This document shows positions 27,946 through 36,430 of a DNA stretch of 64,000 bases, piece after piece. The translations under genes were made by a program, and so were the position numbers. Positions within the stretch are counted from its first letter, which is position 1, and each line of letters begins with the position of its first letter. This stretch comes from Kitasatospora sp. NBC_00374 (lineage in GTDB: Bacteria > Actinomycetota > Actinomycetes > Streptomycetales > Streptomycetaceae): assembly GCF_041434935.1 (NCBI RefSeq), contig NZ_CP107964.1, positions 2,232,001 to 2,296,000 on the forward strand, given 5' to 3'. The notes under the pieces were generated by a model. It had not been told where the DNA came from. It ran no database searches and saw only the letters and a list, made by a program, of their open reading frames with translations.

Positions 27946-28446
27946 ATGGCAGAGCCGGAGACCGTCGACGCAACCGAAGCCCCCGAACCCGCTACCGACG
28001 CGATGACCCTCCTGGTCGCGGCAGTGATCCTGCACGACCGCGAGACGAACCGCGTCGTCCTCCTGCAGCGTGGTCCGCAGGCCAAGTTCGCCCAAGGCAT
28101 GTGGGATCTCCCCGTCGGCAAGAACGAGCCCGGAGAGCCCATCACAGAGACCGCAGTCCGAGAGCTCAAGGAGGAGACCGGCCTGACCGTCGCCCCTGAA
28201 GCCCTCCGACTGGCTCACGTCATCCACGGCGCACGAGGTGTGGAGGCCCCGAACGGATTCTTGACGGTCGTCTTCGCCGCCCACACCTGGTCGGGTGACC
28301 CTGTCAACGCCGAGCCGGAGAAACACGCCCAGGTCAGGTGGGTCTCCACCGATGCCGTCCCCGAAGACTTCGTCCCCACGACTGCGAGCGCGCTCTCCCG
28401 TTATCTTGCAGGCGGTCCTGACGTGTCACTGGACTCCTGGGCATAG
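27946..28446 (+). CDS. Nudix hydrolase
   Basis: 166 residues with a complete Nudix box (GKNEPGEPITETAVRELKEE followed by TGL) in a mutT-like fold. The motif RGPQAKFAQGMWDLPVGK precedes it. GAAGGGA lies before ATG 27946. In streptomycetes such Nudix genes often follow XRE-TPR regulators, a pairing whose function is unknown to me. Confidence 0.92.
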   Translation: MAEPETVDATEAPEPATDAMTLLVAAVILHDRETNRVVLLQRGPQAKFAQGMWDLPVGKNEPGEPITETAVRELKEETGLTVAPEALRLAHVIHGARGVEAPNGFLTVVFAAHTWSGDPVNAEPEKHAQVRWVSTDAVPEDFVPTTASALSRYLAGGPDVSLDSWA

Positions 28447-28453
28447 TTCACCG

Positions 28454-28476
28454 GCCCGCCACAGCCCCCGGCGGGC
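28454..28476. terminator. Bidirectional hairpin
   Basis: GCCCGCC pairs with GGCGGGC (7 bp, 9-base loop) between the convergent Nudix and SGNH hydrolase genes. Confidence 0.55.
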
Positions 28477-28488
28477 GGGAGAGCGGCT

Positions 28489-29292
28489 CTACCGGCCCCG
28501 GTAGGGCAGCAGTTCGGGCCGCTTCGGGGCGCGGCCGTCGCCGGAGGAGCGGCCGGTGAGGCGGCGGCCGATCCACGGGCCCAGGTGCAGGCGCAGCCAG
28601 CGCAGGTCGGTGCGGAGCTTCTCGGTGCGGCCGCGCGGGGCGGCCGGGGGCAGGGGGGAGCGCCAGTCGTGGTCGGCGGGGCGGCCGAGGGCTTCCAGGA
28701 CGGCGGTGGCGACCCGGCGGTGGCCCTCCGGGGAGAGGTGGAGGCGGTCCTCGTCCCAGAGCCGGCGGTCGTCGAAGCAGGGGGCGGAGAAGAGGTCCAC
28801 CACGGCGACCCGGCCCGGGTGCTCGGCCGCGATCGACTCGACGAAGGCCTTCATCCGCAGGATCGCCGGGAGCAGCCGGGCGCCGCCCGCCAGCCGGCGG
28901 ACCGGGTCGGTGCTGGTGAACATCACCACCGTGCCGCCCCCGGCCAGCAGTTCGCGGGCCGCCCGGCCGAGCTGCCGTTCGACCTCGGCGATGTCGCAGC
29001 CGGGGCGCAGCACGTCGTTCAGTCCGCCGGCCAGGGTGACCAGGTCGGCGCCGGCCGCGGCGGCCGGGCCGATCTGGTCGGCGCAGATCTGGCCGATCAG
29101 CTTGCCCCGGACGGCGAGGTTGGCGTAGTGGAACTCCTCGTCCGGCCGTTCTGCGGCCAGGGCGTCGGCGACCCGGTCGGCCCAGCCCCGGAAGTGGCCG
29201 TCGGGGAGCAGCTCGTCGCACATGCCTTCGGTGAAGGAGTCCCCGACGGCGACGTAGCTGCGGTACACGGTGGCGGTGGCGTAGTTCTCCAT
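28489..29292 (-). CDS. SGNH/GDSL hydrolase
   Basis: 267 residues with the SGNH blocks in order: GDSFTEG (catalytic Ser), LAVRGKLIGQI (Gly), GGLNDVLR (Asn), and DRLHLSPEGHRRVA (Asp and His). Without a signal peptide it is an intracellular esterase or lipase. The C-terminal 50 residues are basic and Arg/Leu-rich, an extension common in streptomycete members. TAGCAT lies nine bases before the ATG. The substrate is unknown. Confidence 0.9.
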   Translation of the reverse strand: MENYATATVYRSYVAVGDSFTEGMCDELLPDGHFRGWADRVADALAAERPDEEFHYANLAVRGKLIGQICADQIGPAAAAGADLVTLAGGLNDVLRPGCDIAEVERQLGRAARELLAGGGTVVMFTSTDPVRRLAGGARLLPAILRMKAFVESIAAEHPGRVAVVDLFSAPCFDDRRLWDEDRLHLSPEGHRRVATAVLEALGRPADHDWRSPLPPAAPRGRTEKLRTDLRWLRLHLGPWIGRRLTGRSSGDGRAPKRPELLPYRGR

Positions 29293-29337
29293 GGCCCGTC
29301 GATGCTACGCGCACGCCCGGCCGCCCCCGCAGGCGGC

Positions 29338-30120
29338 CTACCGGTCGGTAGCGGCGGGGTGGAGGCGGGCGCCGCCGCCCGTGGCGGCCTCGGTCAGGGC
29401 GTCGGTCAGGGCGGTCGGGTCCTCCAGCATCGGGTAGTGGCCGGTGGCGAGCTCGAAGAAGGTGGTGTCGGGCTCGGCGAGCTTGGCGAAGCGCGGGTCG
29501 CCGGTGCCGTGCAGCATCCGGGCCACGTCGAGGCTGAGGCCGTTGCGGAGGCAGAAGATCCCGGTGGTGGGCACGGTCCGCCAGGCCCCGGTGAGTCGGA
29601 CCCGGCCGGTGAAGGCGGCGACCGGGTGCGGGGTGGCCAGCCGCAGGTAGCGCTCGATCTGCGGTTCGGTCAGCGTGGCGATCGAGCCCCAGCCGGGCCG
29701 CATCAGCCGGTCGCGGTCCGGTACCGGGCAGCGGCCGTCCGGGTCGAGGCCGGCCAGCGCGGCCCGGTAGTCCTCGTCGGGGAAGGTGGTGGCCAGCGAC
29801 TCCCCGTCCTCGGGGATGCCCGTGTCGAGGAAGACCAGCCGCGCCACCCGGCCGGGAGCGGCGTCGACCGCGCCGATCGCCGGGAAGATCCCGTAGCTGT
29901 GCGCGACCAGCACCACCTCCGGGCCCTCGGCGGCGAGCACCGCCGAGAGGTCCGCGGTGTGCGCGTCGAGGTCCACCCCGCCGTCCTCGCCGGCCCGCTC
30001 GGCCAGGCCCGGCAGCGTGACCGGTACCGCCCGGTGCCCCCGTGCCGCCAGCTCCGCGGCCACCTCCTCCCACACCCAGGCCCCGCCCCAGCCGCCCGGC
30101 ACCAGTACGAACGTCGTCAT
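29338..30120 (-). CDS. Alpha/beta hydrolase
   Basis: 260 residues with the alpha/beta fold opening TTFVLVPGGWGGAWVWEEVA (oxyanion loop), nucleophile elbow VAHSYG, and catalytic His in ELATGHYPMLEDP. It resembles plant salicylate-esterase/hydroxynitrile-lyase-like enzymes widespread in Streptomyces. It is divergent from a MerR gene, and the gap contains a perfect operator-like inverted repeat, so the MerR protein probably controls it. Confidence 0.9.
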   Translation of the reverse strand: MTTFVLVPGGWGGAWVWEEVAAELAARGHRAVPVTLPGLAERAGEDGGVDLDAHTADLSAVLAAEGPEVVLVAHSYGIFPAIGAVDAAPGRVARLVFLDTGIPEDGESLATTFPDEDYRAALAGLDPDGRCPVPDRDRLMRPGWGSIATLTEPQIERYLRLATPHPVAAFTGRVRLTGAWRTVPTTGIFCLRNGLSLDVARMLHGTGDPRFAKLAEPDTTFFELATGHYPMLEDPTALTDALTEAATGGGARLHPAATDR

Positions 30121-30171
30121 CGTCGAACCACCTTCCGATCGTGCGCCGCGGTCGGCGCCGCACGCACCGTA

Positions 30172-30194
30172 GAACCTCCCGCGGGGGGAGGTTC
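30172..30194. promoter_or_regulatory. MerR-type operator, 9-5-9 inverted repeat
   Basis: GAACCTCCC (30172-30180) and GGGAGGTTC (30186-30194) are perfect arms around GCGGG. On the minus strand TACGGT follows directly, as in MerR-controlled promoters whose spacer carries the palindrome. It serves the divergent hydrolase and MerR genes. Confidence 0.85.
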
Positions 30195-30253
30195 CAGTCC
30201 GGGCCGGCCACCCCGGGCACGTCCTAGGCTGGGGGAGGCAAGGGGGTGCGCGG

Positions 30254-31162
30254 ATGGTGGACGAGGACGGCCGGGGCTACGGCATCGGCGAGCTGGCCGA
30301 GGCGGCCGGGGTCAGTGTGAAGACGGTGCGCTTCTACTCCGACTCGGGGCTGCTGCCGGAGTCCGGGCGCAGTCCGGGCGGGCACCGCCGGTACGGCGCG
30401 TCGGCGCTGGAGCGGCTGCGGACGGTACGGCGGCTGCGGGCGCTGGGTCTCCCGCTGCCCGCCGTCGCCGAGGTGCTGCGCGGGGACGCGGAGGCGGCTG
30501 CGGCGCTGGCCGTGCACCGGGCCGAGGTGGAGCGGCAACTGACCGACCTGCGCTGGCGGCAGGCCGCGCTGGAGGCCGTCGCCGAGCAGCCGGGCGCGCT
30601 CGACCTGGTCGGTGACGCGCTGCGGACGCCGCCGGCCACCGACGCGCTGGCCGCGTTCTGGCGCCGGGTCCTGCCGCTGCGGCTGCCGCCCCGGCTGGTG
30701 GCGGCGATCATCGACGCGGCGGTGCCGGACCTGCCCGGGTCGCCGACCCCGGCGCAGGCGCTCGCGTACGCCCGGCTGCACGCGGTGGCCACCGACCGTG
30801 CGGCCGCCGCGGCGATCCGGACGGCCGACGGCGGTAGCTGCGACGACGCCCATCTGCTGTACGAAGGGCTGGGCGAGGCCTACGAGTTGGCGCGGCTCGG
30901 CGCCCCGGACGCGCTGGACTGCTTCGTCGGCGCCCACGCCCGCGCCGGGCGCGCCGCCGACTCCCCCGCCTTCCGCCGGGCGCTGGTCACCCGTCTGACC
31001 CGGCCCAACCCGCACATGGCGGCGTACTGGACCCACTCGGGTGCGCTGCGCGCTGATCCCGCCCCGGACATGGGCACCACCCACGCGGTGCTGACGGCGG
31101 AGCTGGTCCGGTCCGTCCACGCGGCGGCGACGGTCAGTGGGACTCGGCCGGCTCCCCGGTGA
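30254..31162 (+). CDS. MerR-family transcriptional regulator
   Basis: 302 residues. The N-terminus is a MerR winged helix (GYGIGELAEAAGVSVKTVRFYSDSGLLPESGR, then GGHRRYGASALERL), followed by a coiled dimerisation helix and a long helical C-terminal domain of about 200 residues, larger than metal-sensing MerR proteins and closer to the group that senses organic ligands. It lies divergently from the alpha/beta hydrolase with a perfect operator between. Its 3' end overlaps the convergent HxlR gene by 29 bases. Confidence 0.92.
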   Translation: MVDEDGRGYGIGELAEAAGVSVKTVRFYSDSGLLPESGRSPGGHRRYGASALERLRTVRRLRALGLPLPAVAEVLRGDAEAAAALAVHRAEVERQLTDLRWRQAALEAVAEQPGALDLVGDALRTPPATDALAAFWRRVLPLRLPPRLVAAIIDAAVPDLPGSPTPAQALAYARLHAVATDRAAAAAIRTADGGSCDDAHLLYEGLGEAYELARLGAPDALDCFVGAHARAGRAADSPAFRRALVTRLTRPNPHMAAYWTHSGALRADPAPDMGTTHAVLTAELVRSVHAAATVSGTRPAPR

Positions 31163-31514
31163 ACCAGTGGCCGCGGACGGCGTCGGTGGGGCGGCGTTCG
31201 CCGAGCTCCGGCAGGCCCCAGGCGGCGAGTGACTCGACCACCTGGCGCAGCGCCAGGCCGCGTTCGGTGAGCTGGTAGACCGTCGCGTTGGCGGGCCGTT
31301 CCAGCTTGCGCCGGACCGCCAGGCCCTCGCTCTCCAGCTGCTTGAGGCGGGCGGCCAGGATGTCGGTGGAGACGCCGGGCAGGTCGGCGTGCAGGTCCGT
31401 GTAGCGGCGCGGGCCGCCGAGGAGCTCGCGGACGATCAGGAGACTCCAGCGCTCGCCCACCGCATCCAGGGCGCGGGCGACGGCGCAGTACTGGTCGTAG
31501 CTTCGGCGTGACAT
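31134..31514 (-). CDS. HxlR-family transcriptional regulator
   Basis: 126 residues, a single winged helix with the HxlR pattern: YCAVARALDAVGERWSLLIV, RELLGGPRRYTDLHADLPGVS, then LAARLKQLESEGLAVR. The start MSRRSYDQYC at 31514 is supported by TATGCT ending exactly seven bases upstream, i.e. a leaderless message; the longer frame to 31532 would overlap that box. Overlapping inverted repeats lie in its promoter, suggesting autoregulation and possible control of the divergent aminotransferase. Confidence 0.9.
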   Translation of the reverse strand: MSRRSYDQYCAVARALDAVGERWSLLIVRELLGGPRRYTDLHADLPGVSTDILAARLKQLESEGLAVRRKLERPANATVYQLTERGLALRQVVESLAAWGLPELGERRPTDAVRGHWFTGEPAESH

Positions 31515-31521
31515 GTGGATC

Positions 31522-31561
31522 AGCATAGCCAATAGGTTGGACTTTCCAAGTGCTTACTTGG
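31522..31561. promoter_or_regulatory. HxlR promoter with overlapping inverted repeats
   Basis: On the minus strand TTGGAA (31549-31544) and TATGCT (31527-31522) are 16 bp apart. Across them lie CCAA-tagg-TTGG (31529-31540), TTGGA-ctt-TCCAA (31537-31549) and CCAAGT-gctt-ACTTGG (31546-31561), a cluster of perfect repeats likely to bind the HxlR dimer. Confidence 0.75.
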
Positions 31562-31611
31562 TAGAACAAAGCATGCCGCCGGCGCGGCGGTGACGGTTCG
31601 GGAGGCCGCTG

Positions 31612-32823
31612 ATGGAGTTTCGCCAGTCCAGCAAGCTGAAGGACGTGTGCTACGAGATCCGTGGCCCGGTCGTCGACCACGCCAACGCACTGGAGGAGGC
31701 CGGGCACACGGTGCTGCGGCTGAACACCGGCAACCCGGCGCCGTTCGGCTTCGAGGCGCCCGAGGAGATCATCCAGGACATCGTCCGCAACCTGCGGAGC
31801 GCGCACGGCTACAGCGACTCGCGGGGCATCCTGCCGGCCCGCCGCGCGGTGGTGCAGTACTACCAGCAGCGCGGGGTCGCCGGGGTGACGGTGGACGACG
31901 TCTACCTCGGCAACGGCGCCTCCGAGCTGATCCAGATGGCGGTCCAGGCGCTGGTCGACGACGGCGACGAAGTCCTGGTCCCCGCACCGGACTTCCCGCT
32001 CTGGACGGCGGTGGTCCGGCTGGCCGGCGGCAAGGCGGTGCACTACCTGTGCGACGAGGAGGCGGAGTGGTACCCGGACCTCGCCGACATCGCCTCGAAG
32101 ATCAACCACCGCACCAAGGCCATCGTGGTCATCAACCCGAACAACCCGACCGGCGCGGTCTATCCGAAGGAGCTCCTGGAGGGCATCCTCGAACTGGCCC
32201 GCCGGCACAACCTGATGGTGCTGGCCGACGAGATCTACGACAAGATCCTCTACGACGGCGTCGAGCACCACTGCCTGGCCGCGCTCGCCGACGACGTGGT
32301 CACCCTGACCTTCAACGGCCTGTCCAAGGCCTACCGGGTGGCCGGGTTCCGCAGCGGCTGGCTGGTGGTGTCCGGGCCCAAGCAGCACGCCAGGGACTAC
32401 CTGGAGGGCCTCACCATGCTGGCCGGCATGCGGCTGTGCCCCAACGTGCCGGCCCAGTACGCCGTCCAGGCCGCCCTCGGCGGCCACCAGTCGATCCACG
32501 ACCTCACCCTGCCGAACGGCCGCCTCACCGAGCAGCGGGACGTCACCTGGCGCGCCCTCAACGAACTGCCCGGTGTCAGCTGCGTCAAGCCCAAGGGGGC
32601 GCTGTACGCCTTCGCCAAGCTGGACCCGGCGGTCCACCGGATCGTCGACGACGAGCGGTTCGTGCTGGACCTGCTGCTCCGCGAGAAGATCCACATCGTG
32701 CAGGGCACCGGCTTCAACTGGCCCCGCCCGGACCACTTCCGCTTCGTCACGCTGCCCCGCGCGGACGACCTGGAGACGGCGATCAGCCGGATCGGCCGCT
32801 TCCTGGCCACCTACCGCCAGTAG
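31612..32823 (+). CDS. alaA: Pyridoxal-phosphate aminotransferase, AlaA type
   Basis: 403 residues of the class I aminotransferase fold. N-terminal RLNTGNPAPFGFEAPEEI, YSDSRGILPARRAVV, and NPNNPTGAVYP are typical of AlaA-type glutamate:pyruvate aminotransferases. The PLP lysine is in NGLSKAYRVAGFRSGW, and ADEIYDKILYDG supplies the Asp and Tyr contacts. It makes alanine from pyruvate and glutamate. GGGAGG six bases before ATG 31612 fixes the start. Confidence 0.92.
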   Translation: MEFRQSSKLKDVCYEIRGPVVDHANALEEAGHTVLRLNTGNPAPFGFEAPEEIIQDIVRNLRSAHGYSDSRGILPARRAVVQYYQQRGVAGVTVDDVYLGNGASELIQMAVQALVDDGDEVLVPAPDFPLWTAVVRLAGGKAVHYLCDEEAEWYPDLADIASKINHRTKAIVVINPNNPTGAVYPKELLEGILELARRHNLMVLADEIYDKILYDGVEHHCLAALADDVVTLTFNGLSKAYRVAGFRSGWLVVSGPKQHARDYLEGLTMLAGMRLCPNVPAQYAVQAALGGHQSIHDLTLPNGRLTEQRDVTWRALNELPGVSCVKPKGALYAFAKLDPAVHRIVDDERFVLDLLLREKIHIVQGTGFNWPRPDHFRFVTLPRADDLETAISRIGRFLATYRQ

Positions 32824-32828
32824 GGCTA

Positions 32829-32862
32829 CCTGCGGGGCCCGGCCGGCCCGGGCCCCCGCAGG
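32829..32862. terminator. Bidirectional terminator hairpin
   Basis: CCTGCGGGGCCCGG pairs with CCGGGCCCCCGCAGG (one bulged C) between convergent genes. Confidence 0.8.
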
Positions 32863-32902
32863 CTTCGGACCGGCCGGACGACTCAGCCGGCGTCCGGCCG
32901 GG

Positions 32903-33724
32903 TCACAGCCGCTGCCACAGGGCCGGGACGTTCGGCGGCTCCCAGCCGGTGAACGCGGTGTGCCCCTGGAGGCAGCGGTAGGCGGCGCCGCCGTAGGTGA
33001 CCTGGTCACCGGCCCGGTACGTGGTGCCCGCCCGCCAGGTGCCGCCGGCGGGGCCGGTGGGGGTCGGCGAAGGCGAGGGGGTCTGGGCGACGTCGAGGAC
33101 GAAGTCGAAGCTGCCCTCCTTGGCCGGGCCGACCTGGCGGACGTTCATCAGCAGCGCCGGGTCGTAGATGCCGTCCGTGCTGTTGCGCGGCTCGCCCGGG
33201 AAGTAGAGCTGGGTGGTGAGCACCGGGCGTCCGGGGGCCTGGGCCTTGACGTGGATGTGCCGGGTGCGGCCCGGGTAGAGGCCGGGCACGATGGTGGTCA
33301 GGCTGAACGCGCCCTGGGCGTCGGTGAACTGGTGGCCACGGAAGGCGAAGCCGGCGTTGTCGTAGGCGCCGTTGGTGTCCGCCTGCCAGAAGTCAAGCAG
33401 CACACCGGGGATCGGCCGGCAGGCCCGCCCGAAGACGTACCCGGTGACGGTCAGCCGGGTGCCGGGGGTGCTCGCGGTCACCAGTGAGCTGCGCAGCGGG
33501 GAGTCGGGCTTGAAGTACGGGCCCTCGGTCTGCTCGATGGTGGGGTGGTCGCCGTCGTCGCAGGTGGGGGTGAGGGCGGGCGGGTTGGCTCCGCCGTCCC
33601 GGGCGAGGGCGACACCGCCGCCGATCAGCAGTGGTGCGGCGCCGGCCAGCACGGCCGCCCTGAGCAGCGTCTTGCGGCTCAACTGGCGGTCGGCCGACGG
33701 GTCGTGGGGGGTCGAGGCGTTCAC
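32903..33724 (-). CDS. Secreted intradiol dioxygenase fused to a carbohydrate-binding module
   Basis: 273 residues: an export signal (basic SRKTLLR then hydrophobic AAVLAGAAPLLIGGG), an intradiol ring-cleavage domain with the iron ligands Y121, Y150, H156 and H158 (DFWQADTNGAYDN and GLYPGRTRHIH), a Pro/Thr/Ser linker and a C-terminal CBM5/12 module (TWRAGTTYRAGDQVTYGGAA ... GWEP). This matches a published architecture, a secreted catechol dioxygenase with a lignin-binding module from a cellulolytic Streptomyces. It would cleave catechols from plant aromatic polymers outside the cell. GTG 33724 has AAGGAGA nine bases upstream. Confidence 0.9.
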   Translation of the reverse strand: MNASTPHDPSADRQLSRKTLLRAAVLAGAAPLLIGGGVALARDGGANPPALTPTCDDGDHPTIEQTEGPYFKPDSPLRSSLVTASTPGTRLTVTGYVFGRACRPIPGVLLDFWQADTNGAYDNAGFAFRGHQFTDAQGAFSLTTIVPGLYPGRTRHIHVKAQAPGRPVLTTQLYFPGEPRNSTDGIYDPALLMNVRQVGPAKEGSFDFVLDVAQTPSPSPTPTGPAGGTWRAGTTYRAGDQVTYGGAAYRCLQGHTAFTGWEPPNVPALWQRL

Positions 33725-33828
33725 GGTCGATGCTCTCCTTCGGTACGGGCCGGACCGCCCTGCCAGGGTCATGACATATGGAGAGCCATGGTGGGGGCCC
33801 GGCAGGGCGGCGTTGTGGGGGGGGTCGG

Positions 33829-34767
33829 CTACGAAGGTACGGGCCCGGCCGGACACCCGTCGATGGACCTGACCCCGGGATCGTGGTGATTTCCTCCGGC
33901 CCTGGCACGGAACTCCCCCGGCGTCACACCCACTTCACGACGGAAGAACCGGCAGAAGTAGGACGGGTCCGGGAAACCCGCCTGCGCCGCGACCTGGCGG
34001 ACCGTCAACTCGGTTGCCACCAGCAGCCGTTTGGCCTCCAGCGTCTGCTGCTGGCGGATCAGCAGCGCCGGGGTCCGGCCGGTCGCCTCCTTGACCAGCT
34101 CGTGCAGCCGCCCGGTCGAGACGCCGAGCTCGCGGGCGAAGGACCCGACGGTGCGGTCGGCCCGGCCCGGGTCCGTGATCAGCCGGCCGAACCGGGTGGC
34201 CAGCTCCGCCGCCCGCGGCGGCGCCGGGCGCCCCGACGGCCCCGGGGCGGAGGCCCGCAGGGCCCGGACCAGCAGCACGTGCAGGTAGGCCTGCAGCACG
34301 CCGGGGAAGCCGGCCTCGCCTGCCCGGTGCTCGCGCTGCATCTCGCCGAGCAGCCCGGTGAGCGCCCGGTCCTGCGCCCGGTCGGGGCGCAGCCACGGCC
34401 GGGCGGCCAGCAGCCGCAGCAGGTCGACGTCCTCGGGGTGCCTGAGCAGGAAGTCCTCGTTGAAGAGCAGCACCCAGCCGCTCAGCCCGGAGACGTCCGC
34501 CCAGTGGTGCACCTGGCCGGGCAGCAGCACCCACAGGTGCGGCGGGTCCAGCGGCCACTCGACCAGGTCGAGGACGTGCGAGCCGCGGCCCCCGGTCACG
34601 TAGACCAGCTCGTAGAAGGAGTGGCGGTGCGCAAAGCCCGCCCGGGAGAGTGGGCCGATGGTGTCGAAGGAGCCCAGGGCGAAGGGCAGCACACCTGGCG
34701 CGGGGACCTCCAGGTTGTGCAGCGGCACCTGGCTCCTGGGCTGCCGAAGGGTCCTCAGGTCGGTCAC
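33829..34767 (-). CDS. AraC-family transcriptional regulator
   Basis: 312 residues with an N-terminal cupin-like sensor (HRHSFYELVYVTGGRGSHVL, LLPGQVHHWA) and a C-terminal double helix-turn-helix (SFARELGVSTGRLHELVKEA and TVRQVAAQAGFPDPSYFCRFFRREVGVTPGEFR). Its 3' end lies close to the dioxygenase gene, which is read in the same direction, and it is divergent from the peroxiredoxin. The ligand is unknown; a sugar or aromatic compound would suit the sensor. Confidence 0.9.
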   Translation of the reverse strand: MTDLRTLRQPRSQVPLHNLEVPAPGVLPFALGSFDTIGPLSRAGFAHRHSFYELVYVTGGRGSHVLDLVEWPLDPPHLWVLLPGQVHHWADVSGLSGWVLLFNEDFLLRHPEDVDLLRLLAARPWLRPDRAQDRALTGLLGEMQREHRAGEAGFPGVLQAYLHVLLVRALRASAPGPSGRPAPPRAAELATRFGRLITDPGRADRTVGSFARELGVSTGRLHELVKEATGRTPALLIRQQQTLEAKRLLVATELTVRQVAAQAGFPDPSYFCRFFRREVGVTPGEFRARAGGNHHDPGVRSIDGCPAGPVPS

Positions 34768-34899
34768 CGCGCCAGTCTCACCCGGCGGCCGGGCGCCGTC
34801 CAGAGCGGCCCCGGCCGGGACGCCCTTCCGCTCCGACTACGGACGGGTAACATCGCCGACGGACGCAGCTCCCCCGCCCCCCACGACGAAGGACCTCCG

Positions 34900-35379
34900 A
34901 TGGCCAAGCAGCCCGAGATCGGTTCCGCCGCACCCGAGTTCACCCTGCCCGGACTGCTGCTCGACGGGGACGTGGCCGAGCGCCGCGACTACCGCCTCGG
35001 CGAGGCCAAGGGCAGCCCGCTGGTGCTGGTCTTCTACCCGGGCGACGACACCGCCGTGTGCACCAAGCAGCTCTGCTCGTACACCTCGGACCTCGACCGC
35101 TTCAAGGGTCTGGGCGCCACCGTCTGGGGCATCAGCCCGCAGGGCCTGGACAGCCACGAGGCGTTCGCCCGCAAGCACCGGCTGGCCTTCCCGCTGCTGG
35201 CCGACACCGAGCGCACCGTCGCCACCGCGTTCGGCATCGCGGTGCCGGGGCTCGGCCTGCGCCGTTCCGTCTTCATCCTGGACGGGGACGGCTCCGTGCG
35301 CTGGAAGCACGTGGCCCTGATGGGGCTGACCTTCCAGAACAGCGACACCCTCGCCGAGCAGCTCGCCGCGCTGGGCTGA
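34900..35379 (+). CDS. Peroxiredoxin, BCP/AhpC-TSA type
   Basis: 159 residues of the thioredoxin fold with the peroxiredoxin motif FYPGDDTAVCTKQLC. The peroxidatic Cys54 is followed by Cys59, as in BCP-type two-Cys enzymes with an intrahelical-distance resolving Cys. It reduces hydrogen peroxide and organic peroxides using thioredoxin or mycothiol systems. GAAGGA six bases before ATG 34900 supports this start; a much longer frame upstream is spurious. Confidence 0.92.
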   Translation: MAKQPEIGSAAPEFTLPGLLLDGDVAERRDYRLGEAKGSPLVLVFYPGDDTAVCTKQLCSYTSDLDRFKGLGATVWGISPQGLDSHEAFARKHRLAFPLLADTERTVATAFGIAVPGLGLRRSVFILDGDGSVRWKHVALMGLTFQNSDTLAEQLAALG

Positions 35380-35399
35380 CCGGGCCCCCGGCCGGCGGC

Positions 35400-36302
35400 T
35401 CAGACGCGGTCCTCCGGCAGCCGGGCGGCGGTGCGGACGGTGCGCCCGGGCGAGGCCTCCGGGGCCGCCGTCCAGGCGAGCAGCAGCCGCAGGGCGTCCT
35501 CGGAGGGGCTGCCGGGCTCGGCGGCGTAGGTGATCAGTGCCTGGGTCGGGTCGTCGGCGGCCCGCAGGGTCTCGTAGGTCAGTTCGAGGCCGCCGACCAC
35601 CGGGTGGTGGAACCGCTTCAGCCCGGAGGTCTTGTCCTGCACCGGGTGTTCGGCCCACCAGCTGCGGAACTCCCGGCTCTTCACGACGAGTTCGCCGATC
35701 AGCTCGCGCAGCCCGGGATCGTCGGGGTGGCGGCCGGCCTCCAGGCTCAGGTAGGCGACGTTCTCCCGTGCGCAGGTCCCCCAGTCGGCGTACAGGGAGC
35801 GGGATTCGGGGCGCAGGAAGGTGATCCTGGCGATGTTGCGCGCCGCCGGGTCCATCGCGTCGAAGTCGCCGAGCAGGGCGCTCGCCGCCCGGTTCCAGGC
35901 CAGCACCTCCATCCGCCGTCCCATCACCAGCGAGGGCAGGTCCGGGAGCGACCGCAGAAGGGTCCGGAGCATCGGCCGCACGCGCTGCGGGCGTTCCGCG
36001 CCCGGCCGCGGCCCGCGGGGGGTGCCGGCGGGGCGGGCGATCCGGTGCAGATGCCGGGTCTCGTCCTCGTCCAGGCGCAGCGCGCGGGCGAGTGCGCCGA
36101 GCACCGCGGGCGAGGCGTTGCGGACGCGGCCCTGTTCCATCCGCGTGTAGTAGTCGACGCTGACGCCGGCGAGTTCGGCGATCTCCTCGCGACGCAGGCC
36201 CGCCACCCTGCGCCGGCCGACGACGGGCAGGCCCAGGTCCTGGGGCAGGAGCCGGGCGCGGCGGGAACGCAGGAAGTCGCTCAGCGCGGTGGTGGCGGTC
36301 AT
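35400..36302 (-). CDS. XRE regulator with MmyB-like ligand domain
   Basis: 300 residues: an N-terminal helix-turn-helix (GLRREEIAELAGVSVDYYTRMEQGRVRNAS) and a C-terminal PAS-like domain of the MmyB type (RMEVLAWNRAASALLGDF, ARENVAYLSLEAGRHPDDP, EHPVQDKTSGLKRFHHPVVG). Streptomycetes have many such regulators, often controlling an adjacent short-chain dehydrogenase; here none is adjacent. The start is MTATTALS at 36302. Confidence 0.92.
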   Translation of the reverse strand: MTATTALSDFLRSRRARLLPQDLGLPVVGRRRVAGLRREEIAELAGVSVDYYTRMEQGRVRNASPAVLGALARALRLDEDETRHLHRIARPAGTPRGPRPGAERPQRVRPMLRTLLRSLPDLPSLVMGRRMEVLAWNRAASALLGDFDAMDPAARNIARITFLRPESRSLYADWGTCARENVAYLSLEAGRHPDDPGLRELIGELVVKSREFRSWWAEHPVQDKTSGLKRFHHPVVGGLELTYETLRAADDPTQALITYAAEPGSPSEDALRLLLAWTAAPEASPGRTVRTAARLPEDRV

Positions 36303-36430
36303 GGCCCGATTCTCGCCGATCCGCCGGTGCGGTGCCTGGCCCTGCCAGGACCAGGCACCGCACCGCACCGGCCCGCCCGGCGGACGGAAATCGCACGGCC
36401 GCCGCCCCACCCGTGGGCTAACATCACCCC

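Noticed and set aside
33778-34899. Long N-terminal extension of the peroxiredoxin
   Set aside because: It is antisense to the AraC gene, and the family begins at ATG 34900, which has a good ribosome site.
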